Program-made: the position numbers and the translations under genes | From: Lingula anatina | Taxonomy: Eukaryota; Brachiopoda; Lingulata; Lingulida; Lingulidae | Direction: 5' to 3' | DNA: 64,000 nt | NCBI RefSeq assembly: GCF_001039355.2 | Contig: NW_019775600.1 | Span: 111,190 to 175,189, forward strand | Shown here: one piece after another, positions 48,701 to 58,540 of the stretch | How the letters are laid out: each line of letters begins with the position of its first letter | Position numbering within the stretch: the first letter of the stretch is position 1 | The notes under the pieces: model-generated | The model's input: the letters and a program-made list of their open reading frames with translations, nothing else | The model's database searches: none | Told to the model about the DNA's origin: nothing

Positions 48701-49045
48701 CATCCACATTTTTCCCTTAAGAACCCAATGTGTTTTCACCAAAATAGCAATCTTATAGCTCATACTGTTTCGTCTTTCAATCACAACCAACACAATGGCT
48801 CCCCAATGCTATCACAACCAACACAATGGCTCCCCAATGCTATCACAACCAACACAATGGCTCCCCAATGCTGTAACAACCAACACAATGGCTCCTCATC
48901 ACTGTCACAATTGGCAAACCTGATGCAATTGGTCTCTTTTGCTGTCACAACCTAACACAATGCCGAGTTCAGTATGTTTACCTTGTGCTATCACTGTAGT
49001 GAAGAAAGCTGCTATCACCACAACTGCTGCCTTCATCATGGTCAT
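35189..49045 (-). CDS. L1/neuroglian-family cell adhesion receptor: five Ig domains, TM, FIGQY ankyrin-binding tail
   Basis: Fifteen exons used per transcript: 48982-49045, 48545-48580, 47197-47314, 46388-46575, 45829-46041, 45281-45409, 44836-44959, 44310-44497, 44049-44186, 43365-43514, 42810-42942, 41926-42116, then TM exon 39944-40072 or 39075-39215, then 38057-38135 and 35189-35402. Phases agree throughout; 2094 nt (697 aa) with the first TM exon, 2106 nt (701 aa) with the second. Signal peptide (1-20); Ig1 about 34-135, Ig2 136-249, Ig3 250-353, Ig4 354-449 (core Trp replaced: PKFYSNG), Ig5 450-557; TM; tail with KPLDSDNDSMAEYG and FNEDGSFIGQYG. Family knowledge: L1-type receptors mediate homophilic and heterophilic adhesion in neurons and other cells and bind ankyrin through FIGQY. 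The last three residues, SEV, fit a class I PDZ ligand. No fibronectin III exon was seen. Which vertebrate paralogue it matches best cannot be told. Confidence 0.9.
36950..37225. repeat. Degenerate minisatellite of CAGACTGAGGCAATAAAACTT units
   Basis: More than ten diverged units of about 20-30 bp in the long intron before the last L1-family exon. A higher-order repeat is visible: the CAGATCGAGGCAT...CCCATACTGAG block occurs at about 36977 and 37114. Confidence 0.8.
38057..38135 (-). CDS. L1-family cytoplasmic exon 1
   Basis: Acceptor gtttcag and donor GGCC|GTAAGT, phase 1 to 2. It encodes VDEKERAAGRDPEKELADSG then FSDYKRP, equivalent to the KED...FGEY part of L1 tails. The KYPG-VDEKE join resembles the juxtamembrane ERM-binding site of L1. 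Confidence 0.88.
39075..39215 (-). CDS. L1-family transmembrane exon, version b
   Basis: Acceptor gactag and donor CCGG|GTATGT, phase 1 to 1. It encodes DPIIRAAAAQFPVP, a Val/Leu-rich TM and SKNREIKYPG. Same layout and phases as version a but different sequence. Confidence 0.85.
39944..40072 (-). CDS. L1-family transmembrane exon, version a
   Basis: Acceptor ttattccag and donor CCAG|GTAGGA, phase 1 to 1. It encodes AVIVQTAEFPYW, an Ile-rich TM and QRNKGETYPG. It is an alternative to the exon at 39075-39215. Confidence 0.85.
41181..41554. mobile_element. Possible hAT-like non-autonomous element
   Basis: Left end CAGGGGCGGATCTGGG; the right end read inverted starts CAGGGGCAGTATCAGGGG and then GGGTCTGG. 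Ends of the CAGGGGCGGAT type are common in hAT-derived MITEs. No clear target duplication. It lies in the intron before the TM exons. Confidence 0.45.
41589..41606 (-). CDS. Candidate 18-nt juxtamembrane micro-exon
   Basis: Minus-strand acceptor ctttactaacatag (with a CTAAC branch-like motif), 18 nt, donor GGAG|GTTAGT. Phase 1 to 1, so it would insert VVKPTG between Ig5 and the TM exon without frame change. Splice motifs only. Confidence 0.3.
41926..42116 (-). CDS. L1-family Ig5, second half
   Basis: Acceptor tttccag and donor GCAG|GTAGGA, phase 2 to 1. It encodes SLEKGSVHVEYKCVVDNGY with the second Cys and ends LRNKDAG. The next coding exon is a TM exon, with no FN3 exon visible between. 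Confidence 0.85.
42437..42634. repeat. Two hairpin-forming inverted repeats in L1-family intron
   Basis: First: TTGATATCACC at 42437 pairs with GGTGATATCAA at 42456 (11 of 11). Second: AAATAATGCACTGT (42533) pairs with ACAGTGCATTATTT (42621), and inside it CGATAGCATGC pairs with GCATGCTATCG. The second resembles a short foldback element. Confidence 0.75.
42810..42942 (-). CDS. L1-family Ig5 (similar to vertebrate Ig6), first half
   Basis: Acceptor tttctag and donor TACAA|GTAAGT, phase 1 to 2. It encodes NVRFNCSAKGDPITPLTFTW, where the DP..-.LTFTW pattern recalls Ig6 of L1-family proteins. Confidence 0.85.
43111..43146. repeat. (TG)n microsatellite
   Basis: About 16 TG units in the intron between L1-family exons 10 and 11. 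Confidence 0.9.
43365..43514 (-). CDS. L1-family Ig4, second half
   Basis: Acceptor ttgatag and donor TTAT|GTAAGT, phase 1 to 1. It encodes FTLKNVSKADLQVFQCNVSN then KHDYLYASVYLNVL, a close match to the end of Ig4 in L1-family proteins. Confidence 0.9.
43752..43817. repeat. (AT)n microsatellite
   Basis: About 33 uninterrupted AT units in the intron between the two exons of Ig4. Confidence 0.95.
44049..44186 (-). CDS. L1-family Ig4, first half
   Basis: Acceptor tgcttag and donor TTAG|GTAAGG, phase 1 to 1. It encodes APFWTKTGLPKNTNVTAGDD and FECGTEGIPAP. The usual core Trp position reads PKFYSNG. Confidence 0.88.
44310..44497 (-). CDS. L1-family Ig3, second half
   Basis: Acceptor attttcag and donor GAAG|GTAAGG, phase 2 to 1. 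It encodes PTVRWYKLDANGREM and DHEGTYRCTGSNTGG. Confidence 0.9.
44836..44959 (-). CDS. L1-family Ig3, first half
   Basis: Acceptor attccag and donor GGAAA|GTAAGT, phase 1 to 2. It encodes NAPKLMYKTAPAP and VVFLKGQNRTLSCIFAG. Confidence 0.88.
45281..45409 (-). CDS. L1-family Ig2, second half
   Basis: Acceptor gtttcag and donor ACTA|GTAAGT, phase 1 to 1. It encodes ALRFAFVTRDDS and QQYRCSAYNS, typical of L1-family Ig2. Confidence 0.88.
45760..45791. repeat. (CT)n microsatellite
   Basis: About 15 CT units within 40 bases of the donor of the Ig2 first exon, on its intron side. Confidence 0.9.
45829..46041 (-). CDS. L1-family Ig2, first half
   Basis: Acceptor gtgttaag and donor AGTG|GTAAGA, phase 1 to 1. 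It encodes REGENVTMVCSGKPQFPYA and NPTIQWELY. Confidence 0.88.
46388..46575 (-). CDS. L1-family Ig1, second half
   Basis: Acceptor tttacag and donor TCGA|GTAAGT, phase 2 to 1. It encodes YYEWKKNGESL and DEGYYQCLARN with core Trp and second Cys. Confidence 0.9.
46998..47157. mobile_element. hAT-like MITE with CAGGCCYGTAGCCAG ends
   Basis: Left end CAGGCCTGTAGCCAG, right end inverted CAGGCCCGTAGCCAG (14 of 15), about 160 bp, with TTCGAA near both ends and GTGGACCTTTTCCCA repeated inside. No clean target duplication. It sits about 40 bases downstream of the donor of Ig1 first-half exon. Confidence 0.65.
47197..47314 (-). CDS. L1-family Ig1, first half
   Basis: Acceptor ctttcag and donor CCATA|GTAAGT, phase 1 to 2. 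It encodes MKLPPRFIVQPNRQYYFKTD and LPCRAEGIPEP, the first Ig Cys. Confidence 0.88.
48545..48580 (-). CDS. L1-family 36-nt mini-exon after the signal peptide
   Basis: Acceptor tatcacag and donor GGGG|GTAAGT, phase 1 to 1, encoding ENGTVADEDAVG. It can be skipped without frame change. Vertebrate L1 and relatives have an alternatively spliced mini-exon at the same place. Confidence 0.7.
48780..48960. repeat. 31-bp minisatellite, L1-family intron 1
   Basis: ATCACAACCAACACAATGGC plus TCCCCAATGCT repeats at a period of 31 (48780, 48811, 48842, 48873) and decays into single TGTCACAACCTAACACAA at 48943, next to the signal-peptide exon. Confidence 0.85.
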
Positions 49046-49058
49046 TCTCTGTTCTAGC
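48982..49058 (-). CDS. L1-family exon with start codon and signal peptide
   Basis: Acceptor tttacag at 49059, 13 nt of 5' UTR, ATG at 49045-49043, then MTMMKAAVVVIAAFFTTVIA (signal peptide) and donor CAAG|GTAAAC, phase 1. The acceptor implies at least one upstream noncoding exon. Confidence 0.82.
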
Positions 49059-49899
49059 CTGTAAATAAAAAATTCAATATAATAAAATAAATATAAACAA
49101 TGTGAGTGAGAAATCACACCTACACACACACACACAGAAAAGAACTTAATTATCATTTGGCCAATTTGAAAATGAAATGGTTAAAAAAAAACTCGATTCA
49201 AGCAGAATTACTGCACTTACCATTTTCTTTGGCATGCATTACCCTTGACCACATTTAATTTAAATGCATATTGCATTGTTGACAAAAAGTCAACTGTGAA
49301 ACAGACATCAAAGAAAATACACATAAAACAGAAACTGGACCAATTATAAACAGTGAATTTAAACAATGAAACTTTTACAATGAGACTTCTGACAAACTTA
49401 TGATCCAATTGACTATAATTTTAAAACCAAAAACACGAGTCAATCATGTTAACAATAAAATATTGTATCAAAAGAAGGACTTTACCCTAAAATTCTAGGA
49501 TAAATTATCTTCTATCTTCACCAACCACCTGGTTTCATGAGCACCCTAAAAATGTAATAAATAAATTAAATAATTTCATTCCATACAAAATTGCAAGATG
49601 GCTAATCTTGCAACCCAAAATACTATTAAGATAAACAGTAATAAATTGAAAATAATAAATACAATTCCATATAAAGGTACACAATGACAGATTTTGCCAG
49701 CCAAGCCCCTCTTAGTTATTTGAAAATCCTTGGCAGAATCAGGAGAGAGTGGGTGGTTTAGAAACCCTTTAACCACACCCTGCAATTGGCACCACATCCT
49801 GCCAGTTTTTTTTTTTTTTTTTTTTTTTAGAGGTGGGGGGGAGGAAGGGGCAAAGTTATCTTAAACGTGTAAAATGGGAGTAATTTCAGTGCTTTTCAT

Positions 49900-50030
49900 T
49901 GCTTTCATTACTTTTTTTTCTAAATGGTTTAAAATTTGACTTAGACAAGTCAAATCAACTTTATTTTGCTTAGTCCATTTAAATCAGTTTTAGCATTAGG
50001 ATAAATAGGCGAGTGACAGTGCTACCCCAG
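49900..50030. mobile_element. Partial copy of the 54344 MITE
   Basis: Shares CTAAATG, ACAAGTCAAATCA, TATTTTG, TTTAGTC, CAGTTTTAGCATT and GGCGAGTG...CTACCCCAG in the same order with 54344-54519. The left terminal repeat is not recognisable here. Confidence 0.55.
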
Positions 50031-53000
50031 GTAATGGGGTCACAGACTCCGTAACCTGTCAGCCACTCGAAGCCTCGGCCTCATCTGTATGCAAACTGTG
50101 CCTCGGCTGCTATTAGTGAATGGAAATTGTATGTTAACCATCAATAATGGCTGGCAATATCAGTGAGGATCCCATTAGTAGCTCAGTAAGCAAACATGGT
50201 ACACCATGAGGCGTATCTCAAATCCAGGGACCAATTTTCACAACATAACTGGAGAACTACAGTTGGTCTTGAACAAAAATGCTCATCAGCTTAGTTTCTA
50301 GATCATATAATAATCTTATTGAACACAAGATGGATTTTTTCTTAACCTGGTTGAAGGCCCTCATCAAACTGCTGTTAGTTGATGTTGTCACTCACTGAAA
50401 GCTAGGCCGTATAACAGCCAAAAGCCCGGTATTACAAATATCAGGCAGATCGCCCCCCCTCTTCCCCCATCAGTCAGTGAGTGCCTACATCTTCTCACAC
50501 AAGCTAACAACTGTGAGAAAATTTTAGCTTGTGTTCAATAACCTTTGTAACAGTTGGTCTTGTCTTAAATACTGGTGTATTTAAACCCAAAATTCCTGAC
50601 TAATCTACTAAAATATGGTAACAATTGGTCCAAAAGATGAGGCACATTGCTCTTTGTATGAAACCATCACAATTCATTTATCTCGAACTGGTTCAATTTG
50701 CACCCATGATGACAAGGACAATAAAGAATCATAGAATATAAAATTTTCACATCAGTATATTTCAAAGAACACAAAATTTTCACATCAATATATTTCAAAG
50801 AATATACAATTTGCACATCTATATCATCCCGAGTAAAATGTATCAAAAGCAGCAAATTGTCTTCTCAAAAACTCCTTTTAAACCAAAGACTCCTTTCCTC
50901 CTTTCAAAATTCTGGTTACCAATAGAGGCCAGTAGATTTGAAGCTTGAATGCAGCCAATACCTCTTGAAGGAATCACACTTATCTTACAGACCACTGTAA
51001 TCTAGGCCCCTCTCCAAACACAGTGTACAAATGAAAAACTGAAGAAATCAATAAATTATTCCACATTAGAGCTCAGTTTTGAATCACTTGGGAGCAACTT
51101 CTCAAGTAGCCCTTGGCAGTTGTTTCATAAAAGAACATTCAGAAGATAATGATGAAAATATTTCCTGGACTTAGAAAGAATGGTGCTTTACCATCACCAC
51201 CACCACCACCCTTAGACCCCTGTTCCCTCAATAAACATCCATTGTAACTTGGCCATTCTTTCTGGAGATGGACAGCAGTGAGAATGACTTTAAGGAGGCA
51301 AGGCAAAGCAAGACACCAAATTTTTTCTTGCCTTTTGTCTTGTCAAAAATTTAATGAAAAAATCAATCAACTGGCAAAAGACAACTGCATTACCTCATGC
51401 TGTGAACCTCAATGGGAAACAAATAGAATAGCAGCTTTACCAACATTATTGGACAAATATATATACAAATCATAATTTCTACATTCAATCTATCATGCTC
51501 CGCAGACCATGCTTATTAAGTCACCAACCGTGTGAATTACTGTAAAGTAGCCATGGCAACAGGTTTAAAATGACCACGCTAATGTCTGTATGACAGCTTT
51601 ATGTACTAGTACAGCCATCTCTGCATATGGCAAACTCTATGCAGTATGACCCCGAAAATGGCAAACTTCTCATCACATCAAATACCATTCTTGTCATTAT
51701 TCTCACATTTACGTTTGCTCATCCTCTGTATAAAAATAAAAAAGGCCGTACAGAATTACTCAAAAGCACAGGTTATGTGGTTCATGTTACATATTGCATG
51801 CAAGAAAGCATCAAGCTTAAAGTCACCCAACTTCATGGTCCCTCGTATATATCAAAACGGCTCGTCAGCAGCATTAAGCTGTTTACTGTCTGGCTGTTAT
51901 TGCTTTCCACATGCTTTCTTTGCACACATACGTGCACACACATAAACAAACACTGAAGGAGAGAGGTTCAATCTTATCTATGACTTCAGCGGTTTTAATG
52001 GAGCAAATGTAGGCCATACCCTTATCAGAAGTCTTAACGAATAACTGATTTTCTAACAAGAAGAAATCCCCAATCATGCCTGAACGAAATTCTAATCATT
52101 TATAAGCCCTTCATGCATATGATCAAGCCTAACGCTAATGTTTGAATTGTCAACCAAGGTCTGATCTATCTCGCCTCTGTCACCATTAAAACAAAAACAA
52201 CTCATAAATAACTTTGCCTATTGCATACACTTCAAAGAGGCTATGTTTGCGTTCAAAAGAAATTTGGTGGCACAGCAACAAAGAGAAAGAGCCGTGGAAT
52301 GCCAGCAGCACTTCAGATGTGCATTTTTTTCCCACAGGTAATGCCTTTGAGACATTATGATAATTGGTCACAAAATATAAACCCCTCAATATTTCACTTT
52401 GAATTCTCAAGTTTTCATTTTAGTTATTCACATAAAAAATGTTTAATCCAAGCTAGAACCAACCGGCTTTGTAGTACCTTCAAATTGGCCTTGTCAAGTA
52501 TAATCAACAAAATAGTATTTTGCAAAATATTCTATATTAATTTTATTCAAATATCTCAAGTTTAATGATTTCATTTGCTTACACTGCTTGGACGTCTTAC
52601 AGATTGATTCTCAAACATGAAAACTTGGACAATATGCCCCCTCTCTTCATTGGGCGACAATCTGCGTGGACTGTACCACTTGTGTATGCCATTTAGGACT
52701 GGTCAGCATTTCATAATATTTTATTTCATTCTGTATTTCTTCTTTGAGAATTGCATAGCTTCAAGAAAGCCATCCCTGCAAATTTGGCACCCATACAAGT
52801 AACAGTTAAGTGTAATCAGATTAAAGGTGAAAAAGTATCTTGCCAACTCTATTAAAAAACAATACACGGTTACAGACATACTTTGAATTGTGTCATATCA
52901 AATTATACAACACTTTTTCAAAAGTATTTCGCCAATTCCTCCCAAAAAATTACAAGGTAACAGGACTACTTCGTTATGCATTTCACGTCTGGCAAAGATG

Positions 53001-53641
53001 CCCTACAAGGCCCAATCCGCCCACTCAATTCTTTCAAACAGTTCAACTGTAATTTTATGTAAAGTAGCAGGTGTATACAGGCAACACGCCTTGACCTAGT
53101 TAACTCAAGTCGTAACTGAACCTTGGGAGGTCATTTTTTCTGCGTCAACCTATCATGAATTTTGTTAATGTAAGTCTCATTCCTTTATCAGTGCACTTGC
53201 ACAAACTAAAAAGTGCATCTGACCTTAAAATGATTGGATGCTCCCTGGAAGACAATTATTTAAAAAAAGTTAAAGTGTCACATAAATTATCCACAAGCTG
53301 ACACTATCCTTCAAGACCACATTTATAATAAATCTCGTCTTTTTTTCTTTTCTCCCTATTAATAATTTTTAAATAAATCTTTTCAAAACTCTGCTCCCCT
53401 GCATACTCCCACACATCATCAGCTACGTAACCTGCTTTTTGGGACAACATTCAAACGACGCGAGAAGACACCCACGAAGGCACGCTGACCTCTGACTCCC
53501 TGGGACTACAGTCAGTTTTCACTATCTCAATCTTATATTGATTTTGTGCGATTACATTCTGCCAAACTGAGGCCATTTGTTTCTATACTCGCGCTTTAAG
53601 AGGCTGTGGTAAGATGTTTCCACAGAGAGGACATTCCATTG

Positions 53642-53664
53642 CCCCCCCCCCCCCCCCCCCCCCC
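53642..53664. repeat. Poly(C) tract
   Basis: More than 20 consecutive C, directly before the 42-bp minisatellite. Confidence 0.9.
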
Positions 53665-53699
53665 AATTTGAATTTACTAGTATCGATTCTTCCAAATAT

Positions 53700-53965
53700 T
53701 TGTCTATCTTTGCTTTGGTGCAAATTTCTCTGAAGATTTCTATATTGCATTTACAACAGATTTCTCCTAATGTTTTTCTATCTTTACATTTACAACATAC
53801 TTCTCTGAATATTTCTCTATCTTTGCATTTACAACATATTTCTCTGAATATTTCTTTATGGTATCTTTGCATTTACAACATATTTCCCTGAATATTTACC
53901 TGTCTTTGCATTTACAACATATTTCTCTAAACATTTCTCTGCCTTTGCACTGACAACATATTTCT
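53700..53965. repeat. Minisatellite, about 42-bp units
   Basis: Five to six diverged units of the type CTTTGCATTTACAACATATT followed by TCTCTGAATATTTCTCTAT. The Cys/Lys-rich ORFs on both strands here are by-products. Confidence 0.85.
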
Positions 53966-54343
53966 CTTAGTATCCCAGCTAGGGTCAGGTGAGATTGTCC
54001 ATTGAAATGCATGGCTCTGTGGGACTGATTTCTTTTTATCTTTGGAGAAAATGTCAATTCTTAAATGACCCAGATATAAAAATAAATGATCTTTCCAGAC
54101 AAGTTTGGATGTACCTGAGTGCCTTCCATTTCAACTGAATTGCTACCAGCATCCCAAGTCACATGGCGGGCGCATGTTGGCCCTTTAATTATGTCTCGAC
54201 TAAGGTAACATTATCTACAGATGCACATGGCATCATATGATAGGTACAAACTTTTGGAATATTTTTCACCTTTATTATTCAAAAGGGAAGCATGTTTTGC
54301 AGACATGCAGTATCTGTAATCTTATATATGTATGACTGTTATG

Positions 54344-54519
54344 ACTGGGGTAGACCTAGCAATTTTTTTTTCTTGCTCAGCCAAATCGCTCCTTTTTCAT
54401 TCCTTTTTTCTAAATGTTTTCAGTAAGACAAAAACAAGTCAAATCACCCTATTTTGTTTAGTCAATTTTAGTCAGTTTTAGCATTTGGCTACAGCGGCGA
54501 GTGTTAGCCCTACCCCAGT
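54344..54519. mobile_element. MITE with ACTGGGGTAG terminal inverted repeats
   Basis: Left end ACTGGGGTAGACCTAGCA, right end inverted ACTGGGGTAGGGCTAACA (15 of 18), 176 bp, no ORF. A related copy is at 49900-50030. Confidence 0.6.
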
Positions 54520-55752
54520 ACAGTCATATAATATTACTCTCAATATACTTTGTGTGTTGTTTCATATGACTGGTGGAAACTACTCAAAATGACTTCGAAA
54601 TATTCATTATATATTTTATTTCCAGTCTAAAATCTTGCCCTCCAAAAACAATTAAACTATTAAATAGCGAAACCTTAAGATTCTTTGATAATGACAATCA
54701 CCAAGTAAAATACATATTTTCTTTAATACGTGTCTTGTTGTGGTATTTTCATAGTGCCCAAAGTGATATGAAAAGGTATTTGAAAATTTATATCTGTGAC
54801 GGTGACTTAACTATTTACCTGGAGACCAAACACTTTTAAGCCTAATAATACAACATGACAGTGCTTTAAAATGAGGCCGACACATTTCTAAGACTAGGAA
54901 ATGTTGGAGGCTACAAAGGTACAGATCAAAACTTCTCATAATGGGGGGTGCCATGTGAAAATCTCAAAGATATTTTCTTCAACCTAACACACATGAACAT
55001 TGATTATTTAGACACATTTTGAAGACTCCTCAGTTAATATGACCCAACCATACTGAGACTACTAAGGGGAAATTAATTCATTTTGGACTCTCCTCAATAG
55101 GCATAAATAAAACCCCTTTGGTTAAGGTACCACTTTACACTAAACCACTGATAAGCACCAGTAAAAACTGTGTCCAGTTTCCATAGACTCTTTATTTATG
55201 ACGCCCACTGGCATAACACAAAAGATGCAGGTAAAGTAATGGACGATTGATGGATGAGTCATCCGCGTCGTCCGCCATATTTAGTAGGCCAATAAACAGC
55301 TGGTGATAAGACACCTGAGTTAGAAACGAATGGTTATAATATCTATACATCTATCTATTGAGAGGAGAAAGATGGAAGGAGGAATTTGAAATAATTTGAC
55401 TTTAGCAGAGCAATACTGATAAATAAAATATGGTAAATGAGCCTCCAGGCATACTGCTCATGTTTACTAGTGACAGTTAAGAAGTGCTTTTTATCCATAT
55501 TCTGGATTATATATGTATTTTCAAAGACGGCTGGATGTCTTACTAACTTTTTTTTTTAAATGACAGCTTTGACTCCCTAAAATTCTGTATAGGTGATCAT
55601 TTTGGATGGCTTTGGATGGCCCCGAATCCTGTGAAAATCCCTGTTCTGCCCTGGATAATCCACTGACTCACAAAAATAGGCAAACCACTTATTTTACACC
55701 CGAGATTTTAATCTGACACTTAACACAATGTCACCTCAGAGCACTACAGTAA

Positions 55753-55998
55753 GGCTTCGTTCACATGGAATGTCTATTTTCTAAAAATCTATTTTCTATT
55801 CGCACTATCTTATGATCACGGTCTGTGCCCTGAATATCCCGCCGCGTAATTGCTGGCAGTTACTATGTTACTTATAGTAACTGGCTCGCGCTGCCAGTAA
55901 TTACGCCGCGGGATATTCAGGGCACAGACCGTGATCATAAGACATACCGCGAATAGAAAATAGAATTTAGAAAATAGACATTGCATGTGAATGAGGCC
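55753..55998. mobile_element. Foldback MITE with arms of about 107 bp and TAA target duplication
   Basis: The left arm (55753-55859, starting GGCTTCGTTCACATGGAATG) is nearly the exact reverse complement of the right arm (55891-55998). The loop holds another perfect 10-bp inverted repeat (CAGTTACTAT/ATAGTAACTG). TAA flanks both sides. A TWA-type target is typical of PIF/Harbinger elements. Confidence 0.8.
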
Positions 55999-56860
55999 TA
56001 AATGTCTCAGTTTAACACAGGATTTAAAAGTGTGTCTATTATGTTCAGTAATCCCATCATACCTCTTGTTATTAAGTGATATATGTTTGTAACATTGTAT
56101 CTATACACATCACACATTCAAGCCAATTTTGATTTTTTTCAAACAATTACTAGTAACCCATGTTTTTCAAAAGTTTCTGCAGAAATCTATTGCTTACTAT
56201 GATTAGAAACAACCATTTGCCTTCCAAATCAATGCACCTATTCCAAAGGGACGTAACAGCAAATCAAGACTGAGTAATTCAAAAATATTTGCTCCAGAGA
56301 AAAGCATCAATCAATTATTTCGTAACAATCTTTGAATAACATCCAACACTAACCTGGTATATCGCCTTGTCACATATACAGAAAAAAATACACAAAATCA
56401 TGTGTGCCCTTACCTTATCAGGCAGCCAAGATAAGCCAAGTACTAGTAAGGGTCCTCAAAGTAAAGGTCCGAGTCACAAATGAAACAGAGATCAAAATTC
56501 CTGTTGCTCGTAATGCTTGTAATATAAATGTAGAGTTCTGAAACACCAGTGTCCTTACACTGCAAACAAATGTGTTAAATGTCCTATTACTGATTCCGAA
56601 ATGGTTTAAAATACTATCTTTCTGCACTATAATGATGAGCAATATTCCAGTGCTAGGTTTTATACTGCAGTAAAAATGAAACAAACAAGTCACCAAAATT
56701 ACTTTCACTTAAAGATCTGAAATAAAAACTGCCAAGTCAATCCATATATATACTAATACTCTATTCTATCACTGAAGCAGCATATAGCAGCACCTTCCTA
56801 AATAGCACAGATGAGCAATGTCAGAATGACTTGGAGAAAGCAACAAAAACCACGCTTCAA

Positions 56861-57180
56861 ATCCTTCCTGTTGGGAAATCACCCAGTGTGAATTATGTCA
56901 CACACCAACTTTCACCAAAAACTTTCAAGCCTACTGGTCCCAAGTGGAAACAGATTCCATTTCATCCTGACAGGAGAGCTTTCACTGAGTAAGACCATGG
57001 CTTATGTCACATATATACAGGTTCTTCACATGAGTTTTAATCAAAACCAAATCCTTCCTGTTGGGAAATTATCCGTTGTGAAGGTGAAAATTATGTCACA
57101 CTTCAACTTACACCAAAAAATTTCCAGCCTACTAGTACTTGATCCAAAGCTGAACAGATTCCATTTCATCCTGAAGATAT
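56861..57180. repeat. Diverged tandem duplication, 190-bp period
   Basis: ATCCTTCCTGTTGGGAAAT starts at 56861 and 57051. Both copies continue through ATTATGTCACAC, CACCAAAAA, AGCCTACT and AACAGATTCCATTTCATCCT. Confidence 0.75.
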
Positions 57181-58540
57181 GAAAACTGTCTTCTCGTCTT
57201 TCAGTGCTGTCAGGTGCACTATGTATGATATAGTCTGGAAGGTGTCTGCATAATTTCGTAATATTGACAGTGAAATTGCTCAGACTTCGCTGAGGGCCAA
57301 CATACATTCAGCGTGCATTAGGTTTATAACAGCTAATTGAAACATTATTTTTTTTATGAGTTTTGGTAGTAATTATGTCATGACTGAAATACAGCATGCG
57401 CTAGAAAGTAGTTTTATTCAACTGAGATGCATATACAAGCTGGGCAGGTCAAATTACTTTATGAGAATTTCTAAGGATATGTGTCCATGGTTGTTCAGCA
57501 AACCAAGTTGTCATTTAAAAAAAAAATTGTAAGCCTTCCAGCCATCCTTTAAAGTATATGCTGACCGATGACGCCGGTGGCCATCCACATGACAGCTGGA
57601 CAGTTTACCTGCTATAGGGAAAAGACTTGGTGTCCATAAAAGTATATAACGCCTTCTCAACAAGTCAAACCTAAAATGATTTTAGTTTGTATTGAAGTGA
57701 ATGAACACTTCCTCTGAATCACTGGAACCAGGATGGATCAATGAATGGCCCTGATATCCCACAGTGCTCAGGATCTTTTCAAATATAGATGACTCCTGTA
57801 TCATACTTTGTCTTATGTGAAAACAGTCATTATTAATCATGAAGAGCACATATCAGAAAGTACAGTACTTACTCAATCTTTTCAATGGGTCAAAATTATC
57901 AAATTTTCTAATACCTACATATATGTAATCACAAAGATCATATTTCTATGTAGCATATGTGGTGCATTTTAATTTTGCTTTTTAATTTTGTTGCTACCAC
58001 TAGATAGGGATGTTATAATTTTAAGAAATAATGACTTCAAAAATACAGTATCTGTAAAATTCACAATTTTCCACCATTCAAATGTGGGTACTTTCTCTGA
58101 GTATGCATTCCAAATAGTACACTGCCACATCAAATGTCACAATTAATATGCATGCCTTGAAAACATCTCACGAACATAAGAGGTGTTCTCCCATATAATA
58201 ATAATAATAATAATATATATTATATAGCTCCAGTGACAGTGTTTTACCACACAGTATTCCTAATGAACAATGCAGCACAAAGCTGCACATATTCAAAACC
58301 ACATTCTCCATCAAGACAAGTGCTCTAGTAGCAGATCAATAGCCTACTGAACCTGGTCTGAATGACAACTGACCATGCATATCCCTTAAATGACCACTTC
58401 AATGTAGACCCTGGCATTCACTATAGGACAGAGGTCATTAAGGAAAGTGGTCAATGAAGTATATTTTGAACCTGTCCTCCCAGATAATTCCGCTATATAT
58501 TGACCAACAATAAAATGTGCCCAATCACTCACTGGACAAT

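Noticed and set aside
53552-53891. Cys/Lys-rich repeat ORFs resembling a repeat protein
   Set aside because: Products of the 42-bp minisatellite; the reading frame changes between units.
53700-53965. Regular repeats that could suggest a CRISPR array
   Set aside because: Eukaryotic context; units are diverged tandem repeats with no unique spacers.
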